A DNA stretch of 64,000 bases from Rhynchopus sp. YZ270_cl-10 (GCA_964035575.1 OZ037836.1:1798001-1862000), one strand, 5' to 3'; positions 1-13,975 are shown, numbered from the stretch's first letter. Translations and numbers: made by a program. Notes: generated by a model from the sequence alone, not told the origin.

Positions 1-3000
1 GAGTGCGTGACGCATGGGGCTGTGTGCACGAACGCTGGACAGAAGTGTGTTGACGCGGACCACAGTGCGATGATGAACTGGCAGTGCGAGTGTGTTGTGG
101 GCCCCCCGAAGACGGGTGCGCAGGGCGTTGCGGTGTGCGAGATTGACGAGTGCATTGAGATCTGCCCGACGTGTGCGACCGACAACGGGACGACTGTGTG
201 CGCAGAGGCGGGGCAGGACTGTGCAGACCCGAACACGGCTGGGACAAGCCTGAGCGACTGGACGTGCACATGCCCGCTGCCGAGCCAGGGCACCGCTGTC
301 GGCGGCCCTGTGGCGAAGTGTCTGCTGGACGAGTGCGCGGAGCCGCCCCCAGGTGTGCCCTGCGCAACGTGTGCGAAGGGGGCGTGTGGGGACCAGACGT
401 GCGAGGACCCGGACCAGTCGCCGACATCGGTGAACGACTGGCGCTGCGTGTGTCTGCCGCCGTCGAACACAGTGGCGATTGGGAACCGTGCGACGTGCGA
501 GATTGACGAGTGCGACGGGAAGGTGTGCGCGCTGGGGCAGCACTGCTACGACCCCGACCTGACTGCGTCGGACACGTGGCAGTGTGAGTGTGTTGCGCCT
601 GCGACCGGGACCCAGCTTATGGGGAACGCGACGTGTGAGGAGGACGAGTGCCAGGAGCACGAGGAGGTGTGCATGCGTGCCGGGCAGTCATGCACGGACC
701 CGAACAAGCAGGTGCACGACAACTGGCTGTGCGAGTGCATTGCGCCGGACCTGGGTTTGCCCGGGGCGCAGAAGCCTGCAGAGTGCAAGCCGTCGGAGGA
801 GTGCAAGGACAACACCCTGTGCAGTGGTGCCGGACAGCACTGTGTGGACCCGAACGCAGCGGTGCTGGACGACTGGCAGTGCCAGTGCATTGCGCCGCTG
901 ACGGGGGCATCTGTGACGAAGGGGGTCGCAGACTGCACGATTGACGAGTGCCTGGAGGTGTGCCCGACGTGCGCAAGGCAGACGGGGGCGGCAACGAAAT
1001 TGTGCGAGCTGCACGGGCAGACGTGTGAGGAGCCGGACACGAAGACGCTGAACGACTGGCGCTGTGTCTGTGTGCTACCTGCGACGGGCACGCCCGGAGT
1101 GACGGCACCCGCAAACTGCCTTTTGGACGAGTGTGTGGCGACCTGCGACAGCTGTGCGATGAACACGTGCTCGGACAAGGGACAGCTGTGCGAGGACCCG
1201 AACACGGACCCGAAGTACAAGCGCGACTGGCTGTGCAAGTGCGCCCCGCCGTCGACGAACACGATGACCGCGGGGGCGGTGGCAACGTGCATGTACGACG
1301 AGTGCAGCGCACCGGGGAACCAGGACGTGTGCGGGACGGGCCAGCTGTGTGTGGACACGAACCAGGGTGAGGAGGGGACCTGGGAGTGCTCGTGCCCGGC
1401 ACCGTACAGTGGGTCGGCGGCACAGGCGGCTGTTGGGAAGTGCTCGCTGAACGAGTGCACAACGAAGTGCAGCGGGTGTGCGGACAAAGACAACGGCCAG
1501 GGGAACGTGTGCACACGCGAGGACCAGACCTGCGTGGACCCGGACATCCACAACGACGGGGACTGGTACTGCGAGTGCAAGGTGGGGACTGGGCTGGCTG
1601 TCGGGAAGCCCGTTGTGCTGTGCGTGCTTGACGAGTGTGCTGTGGCGTGCCCGACGTGTGCGGATACCGGAGGCGGGAACCTGTGCACGAAGGAGGGACA
1701 GACGTGCAAGGACGTGAACACTGCGGCAGACTCGAAGGGGGACTGGGAGTGCCGCTGCCCGCCGCCGTTTGAGGAGAAGTTTGTGAAGGCTGGGCTGGCG
1801 GTGTGCAGTGTCGACGAGTGTGCTGACATGCTGGGCGGGAAGGTGAACGGGGCTGTGTGTGTGGACAACGGGCAGCTGTGCCACGACTCGCACCTCGACA
1901 CGCTGAACGACTTTGACTGCGTGTGCCCGCCGCCGCGCCACGGAACGAAGACGGGGGCACCTGCAGAGTGTGTAAAGGACGAGTGCCTGCTGCACGAGGA
2001 TGTGTGCAAGGGGGCGAACCAGACCTGTCTGGACATCGACACCCAGGTGGACAACAACTGGGAGTGCCTGTGCGCACCGCCGTCGTCGAGCACGCAGCTG
2101 ATGGGGGCCGCTGTGTGCGAGGTGGACGAGTGTGTGGAGAACAGGCGCATCTGCGAGGGTGCGTCGCCGCCGCAGGAGTGTGTCGACGTGGACCGCACCC
2201 GCGACGACGACTGGGAGTGCAGGTGCCAGGTGCCGGCATCGGGCACTGCTGTGGCTGCTGCTGCGGCGTGTGTGCTTGACGAGTGCGTGGCGACGTGCGC
2301 GACGTGTGAGAAGGACCTGTGCACGGGGGCGGGACAGACCTGTGTGGACCCGAACACGGCGTTTGCGAACCAGAACGACTGGGAATGTGTGTGCCCGGTG
2401 CCGTCGTCTGTGACTGCAAAGGTGTCTGTGGCAGAGTGCCCTGTCGACGAGTGTGTGGGACACGGCTACGTGTGCCAGGCCGCACACCAGACGTGTGTGG
2501 ACCCGGACCACGGGGCGACAAGCCTTGGCGACTGGGAGTGCCACTGCCTGGCGCCTGCGACAGGGGTGGCGATTGCAGGCGTGGCGTCGTGCAGTGTTGA
2601 CGAGTGCACGAACCACGGCCACGTGTGCACAGGACACGGGCAGACCTGTGTCGACCCCGACAAAAGTGCGGACGTGCTGCACGACTGGGAGTGCCACTGC
2701 GAGCCCCCGGCGACGCAGACGGCAGTGGCAGCGGCAGCAGAGTGCGTGCACGAGGGGGAGTGCAAGGACCCTGTTAAGGCTGGTGTCTGCGAGAGCCGTG
2801 GGCAGATCTGCGAGGACCCAGACATGACGATCCTGGACGACTGGCGCTGCCTGTGCACGCCGCCGAGCCACGGTCTGCTGAAGGTTGCAGGGCCGGCGTT
2901 CTGCATTCTCGACGAGTGTGTGGACTCGTGTGCGACATGCGCGAAGGACGTGTGCAAGGCAGCGGGACAGACGTGCGTGGACGAGAACAAAGACCCTGTG

Positions 3001-6000
3001 CTTGGACTGAACACATGGGAGTGCAGGTGCATTGCGCCCTCGTCTGGGTCGAAGGTCGCAGGTGCGGCGGTGTGTGTGGAGGACGAGTGCTCGTCGCACG
3101 CGTCGACCTGCACGGGTGCGGGGCAGGACTGCGTCGACCCGTCGACAACGACGAAGGGAGACTGGCGTTGCGAGTGCAGGCAGCCGTCGACTGGGACAGC
3201 AACTGCGGGGGCGGCCAAGTGCTCGACGAACGAGTGCGACTTCCACGAGAAGACGTGTTCCGACGTGGGACAGGTGTGCTACGACCCGGACCTGTCGGCG
3301 CAGTCGCTTGGTGACTGGAACTGCACATGTGTGGCCCCGTACTCTGGGACGCAGGTGGGTGCGGCAGCAAAGTGCCTGGTGGATGAGTGTGAGCTGTACG
3401 GACAGGTGTGCACGGCTGCAGGACAGACCTGTGTTGACGAGGAGAAGGGGATGGCAGGGTTCTGGAAGTGTGTGTGCCCGCCACCGAACGAGAAGTTCAA
3501 GCGTGACATGGGTGTGGCGGACTGCATTGTCGATGAGTGCACGACATGGACGAACACAAGCACCCCGTCTGCGATGCCGTCGAACGACGCGAGGGCGGTG
3601 AACCTGTGCGAGCAGGCTGGGCAAGTGTGCGAGGACCCGAACCACGACGCGTCGTCTGCTGGGGACTGGACGTGCACGTGCCCGCCTCCGGGGAACAGGA
3701 CTGCGCGTGCACACGTGGCGGCGTGCGATATGGACGAGTGCGCGGACCCTGCGAAGGAGGCTGTGTGTGCGGCCAAGGGGCAGCGCTGCGTGGACCCGAA
3801 CTGGGAGCCTGGCCACGAAGGGGACTGGACGTGTGTGTGCGTGCCGCCGTCGGTTGGGACGGGGATGCAGGGGGCGGCCGTGTGCCTGGTCGATGAGTGC
3901 AAGACCGACGGTGGTGTGTGCCAGTCAGGTGGGCAGCTGTGTGTCGACACCGACCATGCGGAGGCTGGGACGTGGGCATGCGAGTGTGTGGCACACGCGG
4001 GTGTGACTGCGTCGGAGCTGGGAGGACTGGCAGACTGCAACCCGCCGTCGAGCGAGTGCAGAATTGACGCCATCCGTGAGGTGTGCACGTCGTCGAACCA
4101 GGGCTGCTACGACCCGGACCTGAAGGCACACAACGACTGGGTGTGCGAGTGCGTGCCGCCTGCGACGGGCCCGCAGAAGCAGGGTGAGGCGACCGTGTGT
4201 GTGCTCGACGAGTGTGCGGAGGAGTGCCCGACGTGCGGGAAGTCGGTGTGCGCGGCCGTGGGGCAGACATGCACAGATGCGAACACGGACGCAGCCTCGC
4301 TGAGCGACTGGACGTGCACATGCCCGACACCCTCGACAGGGTCGAAGAAGGGGGGCGTGGCGGTGTGCCAGCTGGACGAGTGTGCTATGGTGTGCGACGG
4401 CTGCCCGTCGGACATCTGCACTGCGGCACGCACGCAGTGCGAGGACACGAACAAGGACGCGCGTTCGTCCGGTGACTGGGAGTGCGTGTGCCGTGCACCT
4501 GCCCTGGGACGTGTGACACAGGGCGTGCCGGTGTGCCTGATTGACGAGTGCGAGCAGAACGCATACAAGTGCACGAATGGACAGATGTGTGCTGATGCGA
4601 ACAAGCTTGCGGCGTCTGAGGGGGACTGGACGTGCACGTGCCCGCCGCCGACATCTGGGACTGCAGTAGCGAGTGCGGCAGTGTGCTTCGAGAACGAGTG
4701 TCTTGTGGACACGAATGTGGAGACGTGCACTGCAGCGGGGCAGGTGTGCATTGACCCGAAGCCGCAGCCGACGAACAAGGGTGACTGGGAGTGCCACTGC
4801 GCGCAGGGGAAGACCTTTGCTGTGGCGGCGGCAGCAGTCTGTGTGCTGGACGAGTGTGCGGAGCAGTGCACGTCGTGTGCGGACAGCGGGGGCGGGAACG
4901 TGTGTGCGAAAGCCGGGCAGCTCTGCACGGACCCGAACACGTCGCCGGAGAGCACACGTGACTGGAAGTGCCAGTGTGCGGCAGGGTCGAAGGCTGCGCT
5001 TGGTGGCCCTGCGACGTGCGAGGTGGACGAGTGCTGGCAGCCAAGCAACTTTGGTGCACACACGTGCCATGACACACCGCAGACGACAGTCGACGGGTGT
5101 GCGTGCCAGTGTGGCTGGCAGGTGCAGGATGCGGCACAGTACCCAGGGGCACATGGCCCTGGTATTGAGGTGGGCTGTCTGGCAGGGTGCTGCAACCCGA
5201 ACGTTGTGGCGTCGGGGGCGTGGTGCCTGCTGGAGCCTGTGCAGACGACAGCCGTGTGCCAGGACCTTGTGACTGCGGGGGAGATGGTGCAGACGTGCGC
5301 GGTGCTTGCGTCGGGGGTGGCACCGGCGAACCCGGAGAACGTGTGCTCGAGGGCGGGCCAGCTGTGCGTCGACCCGGACACAAGTGCGATGAGCTCGGGT
5401 GACTGGCGGTGCGAGTGCATTGCACCGTCGAGTGGGGACCCGAGTGTCGGGAAGATTGGGTCGTGTGTGGTGGACGAGTGCGAAGCGAACGGGCAGGTGT
5501 GCTCTGTGGCGGGTCAGCTGTGCAAGGACACGGACAAGACGTCGGAGAACACGTGGACGTGTGTGTGCCCGTCGCCTGCGACAGGGTCTGCGACCGGGAA
5601 GGCGGCGATGTGCGTGTACGTGGGTGAGTGCGAGACGGCAAGCATTGCGGAGGTGTGTGCGCAGATGGGGCAGACGTGCTACGACCCGGACGCATCTGTG
5701 ACTGGGAACTGGGTGTGCAAGTGCGTGGAGCCGTCGACGGGTGTGCCTGCGCTCATGACGACGGCGACGTGTGTGCTGGACGAATGCACGGCGCAGTGCC
5801 CGACGTGTGCGGACAAGGGGTTCGGGAACCTGTGCGATGTGGCCGGGCAGCACTGCGTGGAGTCGTCGACGTCGCCTGCAAATGTTGAGGACTGGATGTG
5901 CAAGTGTGTTGGGGACGCAGTTGGGGAGTCTGTGGCGTCTGTGGCCGTGTGCATGCTGGACGAGTGCAAGATGAACAACGGGCGCCTGGCACAGCTGTGC

Positions 6001-9000
6001 GGTGCGGCGGGGCAGACCTGCAACGACCCGAACAAAGCGGTGCTCGGGGGGCTGGACGACTGGGAGTGCGTGTGCCCGCCACCGGGGATCGGGCGTATGA
6101 CGGGGAAGCTTGCGACGTGTCTGCGTGATGAGTGCATGGAGGAGGACGTGGCTGTGGTGTGCACGGCGGCAGGACAGACGTGCCAGGACCCGAACACGGA
6201 CGCACGCAGCACCGGGGACTGGACGTGCGCGTGCTCGGCGAAGCCAGGTGAGACACCGAAGGTGGCGGAGGGGGAGCCCGCAAAGTGCGTGCTGCCACCG
6301 AGCTCGTGGTGCGTGCAGCACGGCGACACGTGCACGTTCGTGGGACAGGCGTGTGTGCCTGCAGCAAGCATTCTGGATGCCGGCTCGTGTGCGTGCATTG
6401 CACCGCAGACAGGGCCGACAAAGGTTGGGGCGGCAACAGTGTGCATCCTGGACGAGTGCACGGCGGTTTGTGCGACGTGTGCTGACCACGGTGCCGGGAA
6501 CATGTGCACAAAGGCGGGACAGACGTGCCAGGAGGGAAGCATGAACCCCGTGACTGGGAAGGGGGACTGGCGCTGCAAGTGTGCCGGCTCGGACATGTCG
6601 GCGGTGGCGGCAGTGGCGGTGTGCACCGTGAACGAGTGTGACACAGACCCAAAGGCAAAGGTGTGCGCAGCTGCGGAGCAGACGTGCACAGACAAGAACA
6701 CAGCTGGGGACTCGCTGAACGACTGGATGTGCGCGTGCCACGAGCCCTGGACGGGGAGCAAGATGCTCGGGGCTGCGGACTGCAAGTTTGACGAGTGCCT
6801 GTTCGCCGGGAGTGAGTGCACGGCGCTTGGGCAGACGTGCTTCGACAAGGACACGTCGGCTCAGGTGCGTGGGGACTGGGAGTGCCGCTGTGTGGCACCT
6901 GCAGAGGGGTTCGCTGTTGCGAAGGCGGCGACGTGTGTGTACACGGGGGAGTGCGAGGTGCAGGCGAACAAGGAGGTGTGCACGTCGGCAGGACAGACCT
7001 GTGTGGACCCGAACCCGGCTGTGGCGGACGACTGGGAGTGCCGCTGCGTGTCGCCGCAGGCAGGATCACACACAAAGGCGGCGGTGGCGGTGTGCACGCT
7101 GGACGAGTGCCGTGCGACGTGCGCCTCGTGTGCGACGAAGCCAGGGTCGCAGACACACACATGCGCGTCTGCGGAGCAGGACTGCGTGGACCCGGACACG
7201 GCGGCGACGAGCATTGCGGACTGGACGTGTGTGTGCCGTGCGCCTGCGTCTGGGGAGATGGTGGGTGCGGCGGCTGTGTGCAGCGTGGACGAGTGCTACA
7301 ACGCAGAGAACCGTGCGTCGTGCTCGCGTGTGAAGGACACAACGGGGGCGGAGGTGCAGCACTGTGTGGACAAGGACTACACAAAGACCGGGGACTGGGT
7401 GTGCGAGTGCATGTACCCGTACCACGGAACGGCGGGACAGCGTGAGGCGGCGGTGTGCCTGGTCGACGAGTGCACGGCACCGGAGGCGTGGAGCAAGAAG
7501 CCGAACGGAAACGCGGTGTGTGGGGCGCAGGGACAGACCTGCCTCGACCCACAGCAGGGTGTGGCGTCGGAGCTTGGGAACTGGGTGTGCCAGTGTGCGG
7601 ACGGGACTGGGGAGCCGAACAGGGGTGCGCCGTCGACGACGTGCAAGCAGGACACACTGTGTGCGCAGTTCGGGTCTGCGTGCGGACCGCTCGAGATGTG
7701 CGTGGAGAAGTCGGAGGTGTGGTCGTGCAGGTGCATTGCGCCCTTCGTGGGTGAGGCTGTTGAGGAGGCGGCGTCCTGTGTGCTGGACGAGTGCGTGGCG
7801 GAGTGCACGACGTGTGCACAGCAGGGGTCGGTGCACATGTGCACGCAGGCCGGGCAGAAGTGCGTGGACCACGACAAGTCACCGGACAGCCGTTCCGACT
7901 GGTCGTGCGTGTGCGAGGTCGGGAAGGGCGAAGCTGCTCTGCACATGGCGGAGTGCATGGTTGACGAGTGCGTGCTGAACGGGGTGACGTGCGAGGGGAA
8001 GGGCCAGGAGTGCGTCGACCCGGACATGCATGCCGAGACAAGCGGAGACTGGGTGTGCCAGTGCATTGCGCCTGCGTCTGGGAAGGCTGTGGCCGGACCT
8101 GCGACGTGTCTGCTGGATGAGTGCAACCTGTACGGCGGGAAGTGCACAGTGGTGGGACAGGTGTGCATTGACCAGAACACGGCCCCGGCAAGTCTGAACG
8201 ACTGGACGTGCAACTGTCCGGCACCTGCGTCGGGGTTCATGTACGCAGGACCTGCGTCGTGCACGTACACGGGGGCGTGCAAGGATGCTGCAAACTTCGA
8301 TGTGTGTGCGGACGCGGGCCAGCGCTGCTTCCCAGGGATTTCGTCGGCAGACGACTTCAGGTGTGGGTGTATACCGCCGTACCGTGGGTCTGCTGGGGTG
8401 CGTGCCCCTGCACAGTGCATGATCGACGAGTGTGAGGACATCTGTGCAACGTGTGCGCGCACGAGCGAGAAGGGTGTGAACGTCTGTGCGGGTGCGGGCC
8501 AGCGTTGCGAGGACCCGAACCTGTCTGTACAGAGCCTGGGTGACTGGGTGTGCATGTGCCAGGCCCCGTCGACAACAGCGGCCGTTGCGCGTGCTGTTGA
8601 CAGCTGCCTTGTGGACGAGTGCCTTGCCATCACCATGACAGGTGCACGCAAGTGTGACAACTTCAAGCGCTACACGAACGACGGCTGCGAGTGTGCGTGC
8701 GGCTGGAAGGTCAGCGGCATCAGCGGCAGCGGTGCCGGCCTGGACGAGCCCTGCAACACAGGCTGCTGCAACCCAGACAAGGCAAAGGAGGGAGACTGGT
8801 GCATTGTTGCCGACAGTGCCTTCAACAAGCAGAGCGCTGTCTGCACTGCCCTTATCAGCAAGCAGAAGACGTGTGCGAACGAGCGTGCACCTGCCCCTGC
8901 AGGCGCACCTGTGAGCGAGTTTGTCGATGTGTGTGCTGCCGCTGGCCAGCGTTGCTACGACCCGAACCACTCCCCAAGTGTGCAGGGTGACTGGGAGTGC

Positions 9001-10851
9001 CACTGCACAACCTCTGAGGAGTACCACATCCTTGCCCCGGCTAAGTGCAGCGTGGACGAGTGCCAGCAGGTCACAGTGTGCTCGGAGGTTGGGCAGAAGT
9101 GCTTTGACAAGAACACCGATGCGGAGTCGAAGGGCGACTGGGAGTGCCAGTGTCTGTCAGGAAGCGGGGCGAAGGACATGGCTGCTGCAGAGTGTGTGTA
9201 CGACGGCCACGACGAGTGCCAGGTTGAGGCAAACCAGAAGATCTGCCTGGAAGCTGGACAGTACTGCTTCGACGAGGACCCTGAGCTGGCGGGTGACTGG
9301 GTGTGCCACTGCACAGACCCTTACGTGCAGGAGGCACCGGGCATCACGGAGCCTGCTGTCTGTGTGATTGACGAGTGCCTGGCGACGTGCCCGACGTGCG
9401 CAAGGAAGGGAGACGGCCACGGCTACGCCTGCGAAGGACAGCAGTGTGTCGACCCGTCAGGAACGGAGCTTGGGGACTGGCGCTGCGGCTGCCTTGCCCC
9501 TGCCCTGGGCGCTGGCCTGCAGGAGCGTGCAGTGTGTGTGCAGGACGAGTGTCTCGACACACAGAACTTGCAGACGTGCACAGACAAGGGACAGGAGTGC
9601 GTGGACCTGCACCCAAGCGACACAAGCCTGAACGACTGGGAGTGCCACTGCGTGCGACCGGCCCTGGGGTCGGCCATTGGCCACGCAGCAGTGTGCCAGA
9701 TCAACGAGTGTTTGACGGAGGCACACATGCAGCTGTGCCACGAGCAGGGGCAGATGTGCTTCGACCCTGACACAACAGCAGAGTCGACAGACGACTGGAT
9801 CTGCAGATGCCCGGCCCCTGCTATTGGAAGTGCTGTCATGAAGCCTGCGGAGTGCGTCTTTGTTGGGGAGTGTGCGAAGCCGGAGATTGCAGCTGTGTGC
9901 ATTGCGGTGGAGCAGACGTGCGTCGACACGGACGTGGCACAGGACGGGACCTGGGTGTGCAGCTGTGTGGCACCGAAGACAGGGACGAACGGGCTCATGG
10001 GCCCTGCGGAGTGTGGGATTGACGAGTGCCAGGCTGAGTGCAAGACGTGTGAGCAGGACGTGTGCAAGGAGGCCGGACAGGACTGCTACGACCCGGACGT
10101 CACGGTTGAGGGTGACTGGATGTGCGCATGCAAGGGCGGCACTGGGGACAAGATCACGGCGGCTCCAGCAGTGTGCACAGGTGTTGTGTGTACGACGCTG
10201 GGTGCTCAGGAGTGCACAGCTGCACCCGAGTGTGTGTACGAGAGCTACTACGGCCTTTGCGACTACGTCAGAGGAGCACCGGAATGGAACACAACTGCAC
10301 CGGCACGTCCGATTGGCGAGGGTGAGGACGACGACGACTGCACCTTCTGGGAGTGCTGGTGGTGGCTGCTTCTGCTCCTCCTCCTGTCCTGCTGCCTCCT
10401 GCTTGCCTTCCTCCTGTTCCGCTTCAGACAGAAGCAGCAGCAGAACGACAGTGACGACAACAAGTGGAACAAGCAGTTCCAGGCTCAGATAGGCGACGAC
10501 GAGAACGACTACGGCCTGGTATGTGCTTCTTTGTTGTTCTCAGTGGTATAAGCGGGTTCAGTTGCTTATTCTCGACATGGCAGTCATATCGCGCAAGTCT
10601 TTGCATGAAGGCGACCACAATCTGTTCTTGTCACATATTGCGTGTGTTTCATGCACATCATTGCAGCATCACAATACCCGAGATCACGCACCACATATCT
10701 TCGGCAAGTATTTTCCACACATTTTGTCAAATTACTGATTTCAAACCACACCACACCACAGTCGGAACGCTCACCCCAGGGCAGTGCAGGGGGCACAGAG
10801 GAGCCGCTTCTGGAGATGTCTGCAAACCCACGTGACAACGACGACATCTAG
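1..10851 (+). CDS. Giant EGF-like-repeat surface protein, 5' partial, two exons (1..10518, 10762..10851)
   Basis: The reading frame is already open at base 1, so the true start lies outside the window. About 3,500 residues are visible. They form some 65-70 modules of 40-60 residues with the pattern DEC-x(n)-C-x(3)-GQxC-x-DPN-x(n)-DWxCxC-x(2)-P-x(n)-AxC: six cysteines, DEC at the start and an aromatic before CxC, as in calcium-binding EGF-like domains. Two modules of another type (CGW..GCCNP..G-WC) lie near 5040-5260 and 8640-8870. A WWW plus poly-Leu/Cys transmembrane helix is encoded near 10360-10420, followed by an RFRQK stop-transfer and an acidic tail. The frame runs into a GT donor at 10519. 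A second exon after an AG at 10760-10761 continues in phase 0 for 29 residues to TAG at 10849-10851. This is probably a type I adhesion or glycocalyx protein; ligand and gene name are unknown. Overlapping long frames on both strands are shadows of its GC-rich repeats. Confidence 0.85.
10519..10761 (+). other. GT-AG intron of the EGF-repeat gene
   Basis: The coding frame ends cleanly at CTG (10516-10518), followed by GTATGT. The interval is AT-rich and ends in a CCACACCACACCACAG acceptor. Phase 0 is kept. If the intron is not removed, the protein ends in an unrelated hydrophobic peptide (VCASLLFSVV). With splicing it gains a polar 29-residue tail ending NPRDNDDI, which suits a cytoplasmic tail. 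No transcript evidence is available here. Confidence 0.75.
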
Positions 10852-11046
10852 GGTGGTGCAGCAGTGCACAGGCACGACCCCCTCGCAGTACACCAACGCT
10901 GTGCACCCATCTCCTCTCGCCTCCACGTATAGTTGTGCACGTCTTCACAAAAGTGTTTTTTTCTCTGTTTTCATACAATGTGTAAGACGCCCCTCGCCCT
11001 CCCTCCCCATCCCCATCCACTCCCGACCACACCGTTTCATTCTAGC

Positions 11047-11242
11047 GTAGGCGTCTGAAGCATTCGCAGGCTGGAGAAAAATATTTCATCTTTGACTACA
11101 AACTTTGTGGAAACCCCGCGCAGCTGATGCTGTGCGATACCAAATGTGCTCAAAGGTAGTGACTTAAGCAGCGAGAGGCTAATAGGTCCTTTCGTTACAA
11201 ACTTTTTTTATTCTGTCTGCGTCTGAAGCATTCGCACTGACT
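11047..11242 (+). repeat. Pair of short direct repeats (GCGTCTGAAGCATTCGCA)
   Basis: The word GCGTCTGAAGCATTCGCA occurs near 11050-11067 and again near 11219-11236, with unrelated sequence between. The role is unknown; it may be the ends of a decayed element. Confidence 0.4.
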
Positions 11243-11324
11243 TCACTTGGTATGCATTGTGAGCACACTTTGCGATGTGACGAGAAGTGTTCTTCTTACT
11301 GTGAACTGCTTATGTATAAGTGTA

Positions 11325-11400
11325 AACGCTCCGGGGTTCGATATCCCGCGGAGTGCCAGTTGCCAGCCTATCCATAGAAGTTTGCACTATCAACTCCACG
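11325..11400 (+). repeat. Dispersed repeat with a B-box-like word
   Basis: GGTTCGATATCC (about 11335) resembles the RNA polymerase III B box (GGTTCGANTCC). The downstream text (GGAGTG..., then TTTGCACTATCAACT) recurs in diverged form near 12335-12400. This could be a tRNA-derived SINE fragment. No A box or cloverleaf is convincing, so I do not call a tRNA. Confidence 0.25.
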
Positions 11401-11813
11401 TTTACTTGATTCCTGCGACTTAGTGTTTTATTTGCTTTTCCCGATCACTCACGTCCCACCCACCCCCTTTGCATGAGCTTGACATGAGATGCAGTTTTAG
11501 CACGCTTCACCTGCTCATTCTGTTAGCAAATAGTGTACTATTTGTGTGACTGAGTGTGGGGGATGCGTTCAAGAATTAATCTCTTCCCCCCAAGCCCCCT
11601 TTCATCTCTAGTTTTTCTTTTATCCAAACGTCGAATGGACGCGTAATAATTTTTTCCACTGCGGATGGCCCCCTTAGTGACTATGCCCTCCCTTTATTCT
11701 TGGGCGGGTTTTGTTCTTGTATTTTCCCCCCCCTCCCGTCGACAGTTTTTATGGGTCTTCCCCTCGCGAAAGACAACCATTATTTGCGTGAACACACCAA
11801 AAAAAAAGACACG

Positions 11814-11866
11814 GTGGAGTTCATCCTCGGGTGTCTACACTAATACAACCAAGTTTTCAAAAAAAA
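11814..11866 (+). repeat. Short interspersed repeat, copy 1 of 8
   Basis: An approximately 52-base block with the core GTGGAG..CATCCTCGGGTG, then ACACTAATACAAC and AAGTTTTCAAAAA, followed by A-rich DNA. Eight copies are seen in this window, all on the plus strand. TAGTGGA and TCCACACTA can pair imperfectly across the block in several copies. Confidence 0.6.
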
Positions 11867-11937
11867 GACAAAAACAATTGTCGTGTCCTTGAATGGATCG
11901 GTAATCCACGTTTGCGTTTTTTAGTTACTTTTTTTTT

Positions 11938-12215
11938 TGCTTCTCAAATAGGGAGAGAGTGTGATCTGGGGGTGAGGAAGCGTTCCAACTTTTCAACCTC
12001 TTCCCCAATTTTACCTTTCGCGCTTTTTTTACCCTCCCCCGTTTTTAGAATCAACAGAGAGTGTACGTTAAGATTTTGCTTCTCAAATAGTGAGAGAGTG
12101 ACAGAGTACAACTAACAAACTCTCCCCCTATTTCGTTTCCCGTTTTTCCTGTGTGGGCGAAGATAGTTATTGACACCGTAGTATTTCTTCTCAAATAGTG
12201 AGAGAGAGAGAGAGT
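11938..12215 (+). repeat. Three direct copies of a CTCAAATAGTGAGAGAG motif
   Basis: The motif TTCTCAAATAGTGAGAGAG or a one-base variant occurs near 11940, 12080 and 12186, each followed by GA-rich sequence. It is a local, tandem-like repeat in noncoding DNA. Confidence 0.45.
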
Positions 12216-13975
12216 ACAAAGAAATAGGAAAAGGCTTGTGCTACTCCGTGTCAAACACGTCTCCCAGCGTAACGACCACTTGACGCACCCTGCTTTCGTA
12301 TCTACGCTGCTTTGTTCATTTCATTTTTTTTTTTCCTTCGATAACCCGTGGAGTGTCAAGGTGCCTGCGTCCCAGAAGCGTTTTGCACTATCAACTTCAC
12401 TTTATTGTTTCTATGAGAGGCATCTTCATCGTATCTTAGTTTTTTTTTTTTTGGGAACATTTTTATTGATCCCTCCTATGCTATCAATTTATTGAGAGCA
12501 TATGATGAAATACTGTTTTGTTTGTTTCTCGTATTTTTTTTCTGTTTCTGTTTTTTCTGCATAGCTCAAAAATAGCCTGTAACACAAAACCCACTTCTGT
12601 TTTTGGGCATCGTGCCTGAAATTCTAGAATTTAAGTTTCTATTTATCAAAAAATAAACCCCCCCCTTCCTCACGTCTGTCTTACATCGTCTTGCAGAGCG
12701 GGAGTGGGACAGGTGGGCCTCTGAAGTCCATACGGAACCCTTCGCTTTGTGCTCTCCCCCCTTTTCATTTTTACGTTAGTTTCTGCTAAGGAAACAACGT
12801 CTTTTTAAGTACAAAAATTGTGTTGTAAATTGAAGGTCAACAAAAAACGTAGGGAAAATGCTAGCTGTTTTATGTGTGGGGGAGGATGCAGTGTATTGGG
12901 AGTGGTGCAAAAAAAAGGTTACGCTGTTCACGGATGAAGCATTTGTGAGCTTTTGTAGCGTTTCAGCAGGTCGCACCTCCCCAAACCCCCCCCTATTTTG
13001 TGAGCGGAAAGTGTCACGTCGTTCCGGCAGCAACCCGTCTGTTTTTTGTTGGGTGTGTCTCTCTCAGTCTCAGTCTTCTGTCTTTTTTTATTTTTATTTT
13101 TTTTTGTCCCATCACTCATTTCTTTTTGAACGTATATTCCTCATTTTGAAGTGGGGGGGTCTTCCACCCCCCGCGAACGTTTACCCTCCTCTCCCCTTCT
13201 CCACTCATCCCCAGTAGTGGTGGCTGTATCGTAATAATTTTTTTTTTGCCTATCACAATACATAATACACAAATACAGCTACTACATCCCAGCGCCCTTT
13301 CAGTAAGGCCTCAAGAAGAAATGCTTTGAAAGTTGATTAAGCCCAAGAGGCTTTTGGTTCATCTTATCAAACCTATTTGTTTTCTTCTTCTTCATCTTTT
13401 TGTTTTGTTCACTTTAGGCGTCTTGACGTTTATTCATACTTTACCCCCCTTTTTAGTGTTGTGGAAATTATTTTCAAATGCTTTTTCTGTTCAACAGAAT
13501 AAAACAGCATTTGGCATAATATGTTGGGTATGGAACCCCTGCCTCGTTCTCCTGTTTGAGAATGCCGGCGGGGTTGCGACCACGAACTTTCAAAAAAGGT
13601 TGTGTGTGCACAACAAGGGGCCACACATCTTTTATATTTTTTCTTTCCTCTGTACTTCCTCTTTTGCTTTTCATATTTTTTTTTTTTGTCGCAGAAGCCA
13701 GTCCTTGGCCTTTTCCTCTCCACGCACGCACGTTCGGAGAGGTACTAAGGTCTCGAGAGTGTGACTGACGACAATCCAAGAACAAAAGACCTGTCTGTGT
13801 CTTTTTATTTTATTTTATTTTGCAGCGGACCCAAGTGTCAGCGCAAAAAAAATAATAAAAACCCCTTTCATCTTTTGTTTAGTTGGTACGCTACCCACGT
13901 CATACACGCTTTTTTTTTTTTTTTTTTTTTTTTCTACCCCCAAAACGTCCAGAAAAGGATGTCAAAAGGGGAAAA

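Noticed and set aside
546-8666. Long open frames on the minus strand and in other plus frames under the EGF-repeat gene
   Set aside because: They mirror the GC-rich repeat codons, have His/Ser/Pro- or Arg-rich repetitive products, and lack independent features.
12776-13217. Open frames in the 12.8-13.8 kb spacer
   Set aside because: Low-complexity Phe/Lys-rich products over poly-T/poly-A tracts, with no conserved motif and no support from duplication.
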